DNA of 64,000 nucleotides from Fratercula arctica (lineage: Eukaryota > Chordata > Aves > Charadriiformes > Alcidae): positions 130,100,889 to 130,164,888 of the forward strand of contig CANTUZ010000002.1 in the NCBI GenBank assembly GCA_947846985.1. The letters run 5' to 3'. Below the pieces are notes generated by a model. It was not told where the DNA came from and ran no database searches. It saw nothing but the letters and a program-made list of their open reading frames with translations. The first letter of the stretch is position 1. Every line of letters begins with the position of its first letter. Of the stretch, positions 1 to 10,925 are shown one piece after another. Position numbers and translations under genes: made by a program.

Positions 1-1490
1 AATAATAAATGGTGGTATCTACCTATGAGGATCAATGATTGTAATCACTTTCACAGGTTTCATGCCACAAGAACCATGGACTTTCAAAATTTAATTTGCT
101 CTCTCTGCTCTCTATTCCTATAATTTCTAGATATGTAGTGTACTGTATATAAGAAATATACTGTATACTCAAGTACAGATACGGCAAGTAAAATCCGGTT
201 AACAACCCCAAGTTTCAGAAAGACCTTAGGAAGCTGGTCTTTTGCAGCTTGCTGACAGTCTCAAGATGCTGCGGTAATTGAGTCCCTTTGTGAAAGGATT
301 TGTTCTGAAACTGCGCAGTTTGTCTGTTTAGTATTCCCAAGACATTTTCACAGCCCTCCTTAGAGAGCCATATATTTTCTAGATTAGTAAGACTGAATAT
401 AAAATATGGACGTTCCTGGTTTTATCTGTCTTTTCACTATGCCATTTGGATTGACTTCAAATGTTAAGGAATTAATAAGTCTGCTTATTTTTTAATGTGG
501 GAAGGTCGTGCTTTTCTCTAATGGACAAAAAATAAAGTAGATTTCCCTTCTCCAAGTCATTTATGTCCTTGTTAATTTAAAAAGTCAATGAAGGTTCAGT
601 TCATTTAACAGAATTGCTCAAGTACATGGATGAATGGATCATTCATATTTTAAAATTGAATTACACCACTGTCTCTTACTGAGTACAGAAATAATAAGCA
701 GAATGAAGTTTTGCACAATACACAAAAATATTTGAAACCCTAGTTTTTACAAATCTTACGCCCAAAGTTGGCATGAGATTTGAGTCTGTGATTGTATTTA
801 ATACTAGCAATTTTTTAACGCATATACCACCTACAAATTTGGTTATTGTTCGAAGTAAGACATAGAGGAAGAAAGGGAGTGTGGAGGAAATGGCATCTAA
901 AAATTACATTCCAAGTTCAAAAAAGGCATGACTCCAAAGAAAGTTTACATTCAGAAGAAAACTATGAAGCTTCATGCCCTTTGTTATGAATTTCTGTCAA
1001 AAATAGGGAAGCTTTGTAAGAGCTTTCAGGACACACAAGCACTTTTTCAGCTCCTTGAAGGTTATATGCCGTCTTCCTACCCAAACACCCCTCCAGCACA
1101 CAGCTATATGAATCGATCTATAAGTCTGGCCTTATTACATCCATAGACTGTCACAGGTTTAGCCGCAGCCCTCTGTCCTTTAAACTAGTTTATTCATTGC
1201 TGTGATTTTGCACATTTTTTATTTAGGCAGAAATCTGCTCTATTACTTTCTCAAATATTTTTGCCGAACAGTAGCAAGAAGATCACACTTATATTTTTAA
1301 TCATCCAGATGATGGCAGTATTTTCACAATTTAGTTATGCAGTAGGAGAATATTATTGAAAAAAAGTATTTCCTGGTTAATTGCATATTATAAAAAGCTC
1401 GGGGGCTTTGTCTTTCTTTTTCTCTAATCCTCAATTATACTTGTATTATCCCTTCCTTTTCTTGTACTTTACGTGGCAAAAAGAGCTTTA
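1..1490. other. AT-rich unique sequence, no feature seen
   Basis: No repeat, RNA gene or convincing reading frame is visible. The only ORF of note (928-1146, +) starts within ordinary AT-rich sequence and its protein resembles no family I know. Nothing here matches CR1 or an LTR. Confidence 0.6.
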
Positions 1491-2480
1491 CTTAAGATCT
1501 TAGTAATATTCCCCAAGTTTCTCTGAAGTGTTTACTACAGTGTCTTTCAGCCAGCGACACCTCACTGATGTCAGTTTGCGAAGTAAATATTTTGGAGCAA
1601 ATAATGCCTGGCTGGGCACAGAGGCACAGGAAAAGGGAAGGTGACAGGGGACTGTCCTGCTGGCCTCCAGCCATCACCCTGCCAATGGAAAAGCTTGGCA
1701 AGTGTGGAAGGAGAAAGGATATCTGCGGCATGGGGAGTCCTGCCCTGCAGCACCAAAGAGAACGGGCCAGAAGCAAAAACAGAGCACTGAGGCACTTGAA
1801 ATAACCTCTTTCCTCTGCCGAGAGCTTTGGCGGCCTGTGCCCAAGGCCAGCCCTGGTACATGGGACCATGGATCAGTCATGGGAGGAAGACCCTCAGCTG
1901 GTCCCTCCCCACCTTGCTCAGGAGCTGCATTTAAGGAGAGGGCTCATGTCCTTGCTCTTGTCCCACATGTCATGGACCTGTCACAGCCTTGACCTGCCCC
2001 ATCACGAGGGACCTGGCTGGGATCCCTGGTCCCCGTCACTGGCCCTGACCTTCTCTCCCAGTTGGGCACAGGGGGAGACCGCTCCTTTGGTGCCCTGCCA
2101 CCCTGGCTGTCACCCACAGCCCCCATCTCACCCTTCCTGGTGGGGCAGCCACCGCCCACAGCCCCTGACATCTGCTGCCATGAAAAGTGAAGTCCTTAAG
2201 AGAAATTGCTGCCTTGTGGGTGAATCCCTCTCTTGACAGGATGAGGAAGCTCAGGCTGGTCTGACATCTGAGTGCAAGCGAGCTCTGGAAAGCAGACACT
2301 CCTCCACTGCATCTCCCTGGAGCCCACACATCTGCGAAGAAGCAGGCCACCAGCCACTGCAGGAGGCAGAGCTGCTCTCAGAGGAGGGACAGGGACCAAG
2401 CTCCCCCTCACCATCATCACTAGATGAGTGGCCGGGTTGCAAAGCGCAGTGAGCCTTGAACTCCATGGTCACCTCTGGGT
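1491..2480. other. GC-richer patch with overlapping short ORFs
   Basis: Base composition shifts visibly towards G and C here compared with both sides. Reading frames of roughly 60-125 codons are open on both strands at once, which is what GC-rich sequence does by chance because stop codons are AT-rich. The predicted proteins are rich in S, P, G and W and show no domain. No promoter-like CpG cluster or exon can be assigned. It could be a decayed exon, an old insertion or a local GC-biased stretch. Confidence 0.4.
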
Positions 2481-3189
2481 AAGGATCACCCAGGAGGATG
2501 GGCAGTGGCTCTCCTGTCCTCCACCCCTTACCAAATCTGCCCCTCAGCTAGATGATGAAGGAAGTCATTCAGAAAGTTGGAAATGGTTATTGGCCATGTG
2601 TTAAGAAGGGAAATTAATATAGGTTTCCTTTAACTACTTTTGCAGGTATTGGGGAAGAGAGGGGAGAGGAGGAGGTGTGTCTGAAATCTCTTTAGTAGCC
2701 AGGCTACATGCTCACTTGATATCAGGGCAAATTCAGGTAAAGCTAATGGATCCAAAAAACGTGTGGCCCATTCAGCTGCTCTGGTAACACTGGGTGTGTG
2801 ATCAACGCTCTTTACATGTGCTGGAAACACCTGGGTATTGAATGGGAGCACCTGGCTAAACCAGTTTCAGAACACAAAAGGTGAGATGCAGGGAGTTGTC
2901 ATTTGACTCAGCTCCATCTTGCCTTGGCAGACACTTATTGATCCCTTTCTATGCAGAGATAACTTGGGGGGAGCTGTGGAAATGTCTCATCCCAGAGTGG
3001 TCTCAACACTGCATTACAATAAGAACTGAAACCATAACTGAAACCCGAATGGTGCCTTTAACAAACAAAATGCCCTGAGTCATGTCCCACCACTATTCCG
3101 TGAGTGTGAGACCAGAATCACAAAATAAACATTGCTATCTAAGGGGCCATCAAACCACCGGAGATAACCATCCCAGACAGTGTAATCCA

Positions 3190-3689
3190 TTCAAGCACAG
3201 TCCCAAAAAAGGATATTTAAGTCCAAAGTTTTGGGGAGAAAACTGAGGAAATCTTCCAAAGATACAGCTGGCCTGTAGGAGATTCTGCCCACCACTCCCC
3301 CCCTTCCCCCCCCTCCCCCATCACCTTGTCCAGGACGCTGTGCAAGGTAACTTCCCAGGATTGAGTGGCCTTACCTGAGAGAGAGAGGGTAAGTGATTTA
3401 ATAACGTATGTATGATGTCTAGCATGCTCTAAGATCGTGATTCGTGCACTCATTTAAGGTATTCATATCTAACGCGCTGGTGGTTTGTGTTGTTACTTTT
3501 CGGGATCACTTGTTAGGTGGTAATAGTGTATTCTGTGAATTGTTTTGCTCTTTTCCCCTTAAATTGCAATAGTGCATTCTTCCACTGTATCCATAAGAAC
3601 TTGCAATAGTGGCATATCGGACCTGTGAGTGAAGTCCAAATAAATTGTTAATTTGAACATCTCAGTGAAGTCTTTTTCTCTCCGTCACA
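3190..3689 (+). mobile_element. Probable solo LTR of an ERVL-type endogenous retrovirus
   Basis: The stretch has LTR architecture on the plus strand. There is a TATA-like GATATTTAAG near 3210, then a block that resembles bird ERVL LTRs as I recall them (the GGGGAGAAA and CAAAGATACAGCTGGCC segments). A polyadenylation signal AATAAA lies at 3639-3644, and a CA terminus at 3688-3689 about 45 bases later. No primer binding site follows, and no gag, pol or env frame lies nearby, so it would be a solo LTR. The 5' end is uncertain. The five bases after the end, GGTAT, recur followed by TG at both 2645 and 2834, giving possible starts at 2650 or 2839. Neither is proven. Confidence 0.5.
3297..3319 (-). 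other. C-run tract; G-quadruplex-capable on minus strand
   Basis: Runs of 7, 8 and 5 C separated by TT and T. On the minus strand these are G runs with very short loops, long enough to supply four or more G-triplets. The tract lies inside the probable LTR. Confidence 0.55.
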
Positions 3690-4620
3690 GGTATTCTCAT
3701 GTGTGTGAGGGAACAGGGCCTGTTCATGAAGTTTAAAACTAAATCCAGCTGTATATGGTGATAATGATATTACCTGTCATGCTACTCCCTTACTAAATTG
3801 TAAATGTTAATTAAAACAACAGAATAATCCACAGCATGAGATGAATATGTATACTTGCATAATACAGTTTTACTATTGCAAGATGGCAGCTCATCCTTTG
3901 CTACAGGAGAGAAGTTTCCTTTGCAGCACAGTGATCCCCTATTACAGGTTTCCTTTCCCTGAAGCACATGGAGTTACCTGTTGCCAGAGGCAGAATATAT
4001 GACTAATAAATAGTGTCACGGCACATCCTCTATCCCCATGCCGGAGCTATGGCTCTCCTGTGGGCTAGAGCAGATCACGTCACTTTTCCCATTCACCTGC
4101 TACTGGTCGCACGTGTCTCTACCTTGTTTAATGTGTTCACACATCCAGTCCTGCGTAGAACCCCTTCTCCACCAGTAACAGAGCAAAACCTGCTTTTGTT
4201 GTAGTACCGTGACCACAGGCTTGAAATTGATTCAGTATCCTTATTAACTTGCTACTGGTTTTTATTTTTACTTCTTTTTTAATTCTGTACTCTTCCATTA
4301 TAAGTCCTGCTACTTTCTTTTTAGTGGGGTGGAGATGAGGTTTGCTGGCATCAGGCAGCGTCACACACTGCCAGGGCTTAGGAGAGCTGTTACAGATGCT
4401 CTATATATTCAGAGAATTTGAGGTTGTTTTCTTTTAACACAGACTTCAATCAAAGAGCAATATCTCTTTGTTCAGCTATAAAACCAATCCAGTTAGAGAT
4501 TAATACCAAAAAATGTAATTAATTTTCAAGTGAGGATATAACACTGAATCACAGCCTGGGTACTTCCAGAGGAATCCCAGCCATGCCATGACAGGAGTGG
4601 GGAAATGCACATCACACTTC
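3690..4620. other. Unique sequence, nothing recognised
   Basis: Ordinary AT-rich sequence after the LTR end. No retroviral primer binding site or gag-like frame follows the LTR. Short ORFs on both strands look random. Confidence 0.55.
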
Positions 4621-4625
4621 TCAAA

Positions 4626-4649
4626 GAAAAAAAGAAAAAAAAAAAAAAA
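4626..4649 (+). repeat. A-rich tract
   Basis: Near-pure A with two G interruptions, opening a run of lysine codons in one frame. It is low-complexity sequence. Confidence 0.85.
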
Positions 4650-4739
4650 GGTGGTTGTGGAGAAGCTAAGAGGAAAAATGAGGAGGCAAATAGTAGCCCT
4701 GGCTACAGGTATTTCCCAGTGGCAGCTCAAGTCTTCCTC

Positions 4740-5000
4740 TTCCCCTTTGCTTTTTTACAAGGCGTGAGCTTGGGGAAAGCCCCGCCAGCAGCAGCATGGT
4801 GGGCAACGGGACTGGGTGAGGCCATGGGGCTGCCGGGTGGGGGCAGTGGGGCTGGTGGGGGTGGTGGTGGTGGCCGCCACAGCAGAATGCATGGAGCACC
4901 CCAGAATGGGTCTCCCTGTTCTCTGAGGGCGCTGGTGGCTGCACTGAGTGGGGTGTCTGGGTGTGTGGAAGAGGTAGAAATCCCAGCCCTGACAAAATCG
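4740..5000. other. GC-richer patch with plus-strand G-quadruplex motif
   Basis: A short GC-rich island in AT-rich surroundings. At 4835-4861 four G runs of 3, 5, 4 and 5 are separated by loops of 1, 4 and 5 bases, followed by a GGT repeat. This fits a classic intramolecular G-quadruplex. ORFs run through on both strands but encode G-, P- and H-rich low-complexity protein, so I do not call a gene. Confidence 0.5.
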
Positions 5001-5333
5001 CCTGGAGTTTTTCCCTTAAGGTAGTAGATATTAAAAAAATTGTAAGGAATTTTCTTCTTTTCCACCATCCACTTCTTTCTTTTCATTTTCCAAATAAAAA
5101 AACCTCAATGTTAAGATCACCCTTCTACATTTGCAGCTGTCTCTAGCACATTCTTTTTTAAAACGATGCTCAACGACACACACACACTATACACAGACAT
5201 TTATGTGACTGAGATGCAAATGGCCTTTGCTGCCATGACTGTTGTTCAGCTGAGACTTCACTCTGTTTCATATTCTAGACAGAACCGTTGCCATCTAGGC
5301 AGGTAAAAGTGAGCCAGGAGGGCATGACAATTT
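5001..5333. other. Unique sequence with a short AC repeat
   Basis: AT-rich sequence with a short (AC)n run near 5175-5187. No gene or older element is recognised. Confidence 0.55.
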
Positions 5334-5470
5334 GGGGACGTTCAAGGCCAGGCCTGATGAGGCTCTGAGCAACCTGATCTATTTGAAGATGTCCCTGCTC
5401 ACTGCAGGGGGGTTGGACTAGATGACCTTTAAAGGTCCCTTACAACCCAACACATTCTATGATTCTATTT
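5334..5470 (+). mobile_element. CR1 LINE, 3' end fragment
   Basis: This is only the last ~135 bases of a CR1, in plus orientation. It holds the ORF2 stop region (TTCAAGGCCAGGC), the GAGCAACCTGATCTA block, the CTGCAGGGGGGTTGGACTAG block, AGATGACCTTTAAAGGTCCC, and the terminal ATTCTATGATTCTAT tail. It is strongly 5' truncated, as is usual for target-primed insertion. Its 3' UTR is the same subtype as the copies at 10635, 60632 and 61038. Confidence 0.93.
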
Positions 5471-8079
5471 GACATCTACGATGACACAAGCAGAGGACTA
5501 TTTTAAAGATTCTCGCTCAGAAGAATAAGAGGAGATACTCCAAGAGAAGAAGCAAAGGCTAAGCAGCTGAGATATATGACATAGACTCAAATTTAATGAA
5601 TGTTTACAGCTGACCTTGCACAATGAAGTACATGGAATTTTAATCACTTACACACTCAAACAGCCGCTTGTAGGTTTTTCCATATGCGGTATTTATAATG
5701 CTCATAACTGTGTTGCTGAGTAACGTTAGGTTTCTGTGCCAGAATCAACAGCAGATTTCTTTTTCATCTGCTGCCAACTAAATGCTTAGCAACTGATAGA
5801 ACAGTTTAACATCTATAAATAATGATGTGATGTATATAAGAATTTGTTAACTATCAGTCAGTATTTTTTTCATTTACGTATTGTGGATATGTTCTTTATC
5901 TCCTGGGTGATCTGTAGTTAATACTGCTGTTTCTTCTTTCATCTATTTCCAAAATAAAGAATACTACAAACAAGCTTACAGTACTTCTACAAGATATATG
6001 GCCACGAAAATTAGTGTTGCAACATCATCTTCTTGTCTTGTTCCTGAATTTACAGTTCTAAGTTATTTCAAGCCATAAAAACATCACTGTGGTTATATGT
6101 ACTTGTCCAGAAGAATAGAAACTTCTGAGATTTGCCAGTTTTCAAGTACTCAGCAAAACAGATGTGCTTATTACAAACAACTTGAATAGAAATAATCAGC
6201 AAAGAAATGAGTGGGAATGGAAACAGAAATACACGCAGTGGTTTTTCCAGTTTTGAAATCTGTCGGGGAGTATTGTGGAGAAGTGTACAATAGCATCTCC
6301 AGTCAGTTTAGTGAGATTCCAATTCTTATCCCTACCCACATTACTAATTTTCTTTAACTACAGTGACATTCTAGCGCAAATACCTGTCAGACAAATGCTG
6401 AAGTTTGTATATGAAGCTTGCACCATTGCTTTGAGCCTTAGACACGTATTATGTTTTGGAAATACAAATAAGACTTGTGAGAAGATCAGAACAAACAAGT
6501 TTTCCATTGTTTGGCTTCATATTTTCACAGCTGTATGTGCCCCCTTTTCAAAATCGAAATGGGAAATAACTCCTTGCTGAGTGTGGAGCTTCTCCATGCA
6601 GAGTCTGTAGTTCTTACCAAATATATAACAAAAAGTCTGAGATTGCAAGCACAAGCATACAACTTAGTTTTATACTATTTCCTGGTGCATGTTGCAGAGG
6701 GAAAAAGGTGGAGGTCCATTTGGACCCAGCGACTGGAACAATTTCACAGAATGAGCAACACCAGCAGCGCAGACCTCTTGTATTTCATCTGCTGCTTCTG
6801 CACGCAGGTGTGCCAACACAAACGCCTCATGCTATCGATGTGTGACCACCGAGTGCTTCTTTTGGAAGCCATTGTGCCTGAAACGTGGCCATGAGACCTT
6901 GTGGAGCTCTTTTTGGTAGTAGGTTGTCCACAATTGATAGTGTAGTGACAGCTAACCCTTGTCATGAAATTCATCGTACTACTTCTGCTAGGCACTGTGA
7001 GAAAAGTTGCTTTTCCTTAAATATAGGATATGTCCTTCAGCTGCAGGGACATACTGGTGCAAACGCCTGTCAGATAGATGGTTTCTATGAATGTCTGACT
7101 TTTTAGAAAATGGGAATTCATTCAATATTCTCTCATTTATTATACAATTGTCCAGCTGAGCCAACAAAACAACCCCAACAATTACTCTCTATGAAATCAA
7201 AAGTAGCCAAATACTCCTGTAAGGCCAACTGAGGAAGACAAATTAAGTTGTAGTGGTAGTAGTAAATTATTTCATCTTTTACTGACATCTGCTAATCAAA
7301 TGGCCCTTTCTCTTTCTTCCTTTCCTACTAGAAATTCATTCCTTTAAAAATAGCAGGGAAAAGGAATAATGGACCAAAATCATATCTGTAATTTAAACTA
7401 ATTTCTAAATCAAAACAGATGGCAAAAGAGACTGTGGAACAGCTGACTCATCAGCTGAGCTGTATTTAAAAGATGAAAGCCAGAGCAGGGATCATCAGAT
7501 TATCTCTCAAGAAAGTCTACATCTGTCTGGAAGAATATTTGCAATATGATAAAACCTGCCTTCTGAAAAAAAGAAAAAAAAAGAAGGCATTTGTTTTCCT
7601 GATGGAGATTATCCATTGCAATCTGTCAGTTTACCTTCTTTCTGTGTAATCCAGAGAGAAACATTCCAAAATTAAGAAATAGGAGAAATCAAAAATAAGA
7701 CCCTGATCTCCCTCTATCCCTACAAAAATTAAAGCCACAGAAGCTGCCTGTTTCAAGAACTCAGTCAGAAGAACATCCCACTGATTTCATGGAGAGTTCT
7801 GCAAGCCTCAGGACTTCAGTGATGACACAATTATTACTACATTTGGTAATTATATTTATGTTTAATACCTAATTTTACTATAATTAATATCTAATTTTAC
7901 TATAAATGATCGCCAGACCGTATTTTGTTGTAAAACACAAATTATAGCAAGCTTGAGTTAGTCTTGCAGAATTGTTTTGGATGATTCAGTATAAATTGTG
8001 CCTTTTTTTTATGGCAATTCTTTTCTTTACAGTAATTCCTTAATTGACATTCTCAGTTTTGCTTTATATTTCAGGTTGG
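5471..8079. other. AT-rich unique sequence with a diverged 40-bp repeat pair
   Basis: No gene is recognised. The longest ORFs (6275-6580 and 6511-6894, +) overlap in different frames and show no domain. A 40-base segment at 6358-6397 recurs at 7041-7080 in the same orientation with 31 of 40 identical bases and no gap. It may be the remnant of an old dispersed element. A-rich runs lie near 7565-7585. Confidence 0.5.
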
Positions 8080-8087
8080 TTTTTTTC

Positions 8088-8113
8088 TTTTTTTTTTTTT
8101 TTTTTTTTTTTTT
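8088..8113 (+). repeat. Poly-T tract (26 T)
   Basis: An uninterrupted run of 26 T, preceded by a 7-T run and one C. On the minus strand it is poly-A, but no gene body is recognisable next to it. Confidence 0.95.
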
Positions 8114-8280
8114 GGTATGCACATGAAACATGCAGAGCTATGCAACAGGCTACCTGTCTGAAGAATTCATGCCAAGTTATTACAGAGTGACTGTAACGCT
8201 GGGCTCTAGACTTGGCTATCCGTTGGTCTCCATTACTGTCATGAAAGATGAAAGGTATTTTTTTCCTAGTGTAAGTGAAT

Positions 8281-8477
8281 ATGAACACTTTTTCACTATG
8301 AGGGTGACCGAGCACTGGCACAGGTTGCCCAGGAAGGTGGTGGAGTCTCCATGGGGATATTCAAGTGGCATCTGGACATGGTTCTGGACAACTGGCTCTA
8401 GATGACCCTGCTTGAGCAGGGAAGTTGGACCAGATGACCTCCAGAGGTCCCTTCCAACCTCAACTGTTCTGTGATTC
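8281..8477 (+). mobile_element. CR1 LINE, 3' end fragment
   Basis: Plus-strand CR1 beginning in the last ORF2 codons (ACACTTTTTCACTATGAGGG, then GAGCACTGGCACAGG) and running through the TGGTGGAGTCTCCATGGGGA segment to AAGTTGGACCAGATGACC and a TTCTGTGATTC terminus. Its 3' UTR (CTGGCTCTAGATGACCCTGC) differs from the 5334 copy, so it is another CR1 subfamily. The 5' end is truncated. Confidence 0.93.
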
Positions 8478-10634
8478 AAATCTCCTTTCCTTTTCCAGAG
8501 CCTTTTATAGACGGGCATTAGAAATGCTGATATGGTAAAATAAAGTTTAAAAATTCAAAAGAAACTGCTCCCACATAGCACTAGTCTATCTACTACTATT
8601 ACTACTTATATCACATTTTTTATTATGCTTATAGTAAGGAACTGCCTAATGTATATTTCTAATTATATGCAATGAAAATGCCTATTACGATTTTTAAATG
8701 ACTACATAAATAAAGTCAAGCTGGTTTGTGTCATTTTTATTCTCTTTCACATGTGTGCAAGGTCTGTGTATCATATTTGACCATTACAGAGCAGAGAACA
8801 ATATAGATTGGTTGGAAAAACATATCCAGCCATGCTACATTGACTCTGTGCATCAAGCTGTGATATACAGGCCTCACAAAACTATTCTGTGTTTTGCATA
8901 ATCCTTTATGGAGCGCTGCACTGAAAACTTTGGGTGAAAGATTCTGGATTATTTGAACCTTCTGTTGTGTATTTAATTTCTGAGGCCATGTGGAGATATG
9001 AAAATATTCATGTCACATCTTCGGACATAAGGGACTATTTAATTGTAGTAGTAGTATGCATTCCTGTTTTAGCCTTTTGTCCAGCACTGCAGCTTAGTCT
9101 GATTAATCACTACAACTAGATGGTAGCCAAAACACATTTTACTTTTTCTCCCAAGTATAGCATAACTCCACTACCACTCTTTATCCTTGTCCCGAGAGCA
9201 CCCATTCTGGATGCCAGCCTGACAGATGCTTTTCACCAGTCGCATTCCCTCTACACTCCAGCTTCATCTTTCTTCTGACTGCTTTTGAAATTAAGCTTTT
9301 AATTTTGATCCTCTCATTGAAACCCCTTATTCCCAGCCCATTCAGCCTCTACTGAACAATCCACATTCTGACCTCTAAAGACCCTACACTGTTTCTCAGG
9401 AATCAACCAAACACAAAGGGCCGCCTGGACCTATGGATGTGATCACACCGCTCCTGACTGGAGACGTGTTTGTCGGTGTGGGAGCTAGGTAGGCACTAGG
9501 TGCATAGGTGGTACCTGTGTACTTCCAGGCATGTGCCTGGTCTTACTGAAAGGGATGCAAGTCCGCATCAAGCCGTGCGACAAAGCACACCTTGTTCAGT
9601 GAAGGTCTCATTCTCTGCTCTGATGCTCCAGGATGACAGGCGGAAAGGAGGCAGTTCTTTTGACTCGGTAGGTATTTTTAACTGTGCAAAACAAAATCTT
9701 GCCATTCTTTGCAGGTGATTATTTTCTTATTAAAACAGTCTGCTTATTTATCAATTGAGCTACCTAATTAATCTTTTTCACTAATCCCATCTTTCAGTGC
9801 CTCTCTTCAGTTGCTGGTTTCATTGCTCTATAAATTAAAATAAAAATTAAATGGAAATTAGTATTTACTACTGTAGCATTCAACACAAGACTGTACCTAC
9901 TGGTCCTCTAAAATGCAAATATAAATGTGAGAGGTTTTATTGTCTAGAAAAATGTCTATTCCCCCTTTGAATCCTGCTAAATCCATTACCTCAGTTCTGT
10001 CTTGCAAATAGCTGATCTTTCTTTGAGAATGGACTTTGGAACTTTTAAGATCTTCTGCTTTATATTGTGTATTCTTTGTCAGTGGATCACTTGGGTTTGT
10101 TTATGCACCTGGTTCATTTGCCTTCTTTTAATTTTAAATATGCTACCTTTGACTTGGAAAATCCTCTCATTTTTATTGAATAGGAAGAGATTAATCAGAA
10201 GTACCTAGTCAGCCTCCTCCACAACATTGCCTTTTCAATATACGTGTCTTTTCAACATCTAAGTATCATCCCCTTATTTGCTGTTTATACCAGTCTCTCC
10301 TCTAAACATATAGTTAACTTCTGCATTAGCTCATTAGCTGTCAAAATGTTCTGCATTACAATTCATATTTTACAATACAAGTTAGGAAGGAAAGCAAAGA
10401 TGAATTGACTGTATAAGCCACTCTCTCTATATATATATATAAGAAAGAGTATGTGTAGAGGACTAGTTTATAAAGAGGCTTTCCCACATTTTGAAGTCAT
10501 GTGAGATCCGAAACTCAGTCTGTACATGTAGAAAACAGCTAGAGGCAAATACAAGCCTCTTACCAACACAGGTCTGCCAGTGTTTGCCTGACCCTATAAC
10601 CAACCTATGCAACAGATTCAAAAGGTATTTCGTG
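8478..10634. other. Unique sequence with minor repeats
   Basis: No gene is recognised. An inverted repeat with 7-base arms and a 2-base loop (CCAGGCA/TGCCTGG) lies at 9525-9540. A CT run followed by a short (TA)n run lies at 10421-10441. The ORF at 10002-10208 is merely hydrophobic AT-rich translation. Confidence 0.5.
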
Positions 10635-10925
10635 GAATCATAGAATATGTTGGGTTGGAAGGGACCTTTAAACGTCATCTCATCCAAGCCCCCTGTAATG
10701 AGCAGGGGCACCTTCAACCAGATCAGGTTGCTCAGAGCCCCGTCCAACCTGACTGTGAATGTTGCCGGGGATGGGGCATCTAAAACCTCTCTGGGCCAAT
10801 CCAGGCAAGCATTTCACCACCCTCATTGTAAATAATTTCTTCCTTCTATCTAGTCTGAATCTGCACTCTTTTACTTTAAAACCATTACGCCTTGTCCTAT
10901 TGCTACACACTACATTAACATCCTG
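10635..10925 (-). mobile_element. CR1 LINE, 3' fragment
   Basis: Minus-strand CR1 entered at its tail (GAATCATAGAAT), followed by GTTGGGTTGGAAGGGACC and the reverse complement of the 3' UTR and the ORF2 C-terminus. The reading frame for the RFRLDRRKKLF-like C-terminal segment is still partly open but interrupted. It is the same 3' UTR subtype as the copies at 5334 and 61038. The 5' end fades near 10925. Confidence 0.9.

Noticed and set aside
1492..2236. ORFs of 125 and 122 codons in the GC-richer patch
   Set aside because: Open on both strands in several frames at once, as GC-rich DNA is by chance. The proteins have no recognisable motif.
4605..5024. 139-codon plus-strand ORF beginning with a lysine run
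   Set aside because: The lysines come from an A-rich tract and the later part is G-rich low complexity. No domain.
6511..6894. 127-codon plus-strand ORF
   Set aside because: It starts at TTG, overlaps another unrelated ORF at 6275-6580 in a different frame, and shows no domain or exon signal.
8088..8113. Poly-T considered as the tail of a minus-strand retrogene
   Set aside because: No coding or CR1-like body adjoins it on the appropriate side.
9525..9540. Inverted repeat considered as a p53-type response element
   Set aside because: The central CATG fits but flanking bases break the RRRCWWGYYY pattern, and there is no second half-site.
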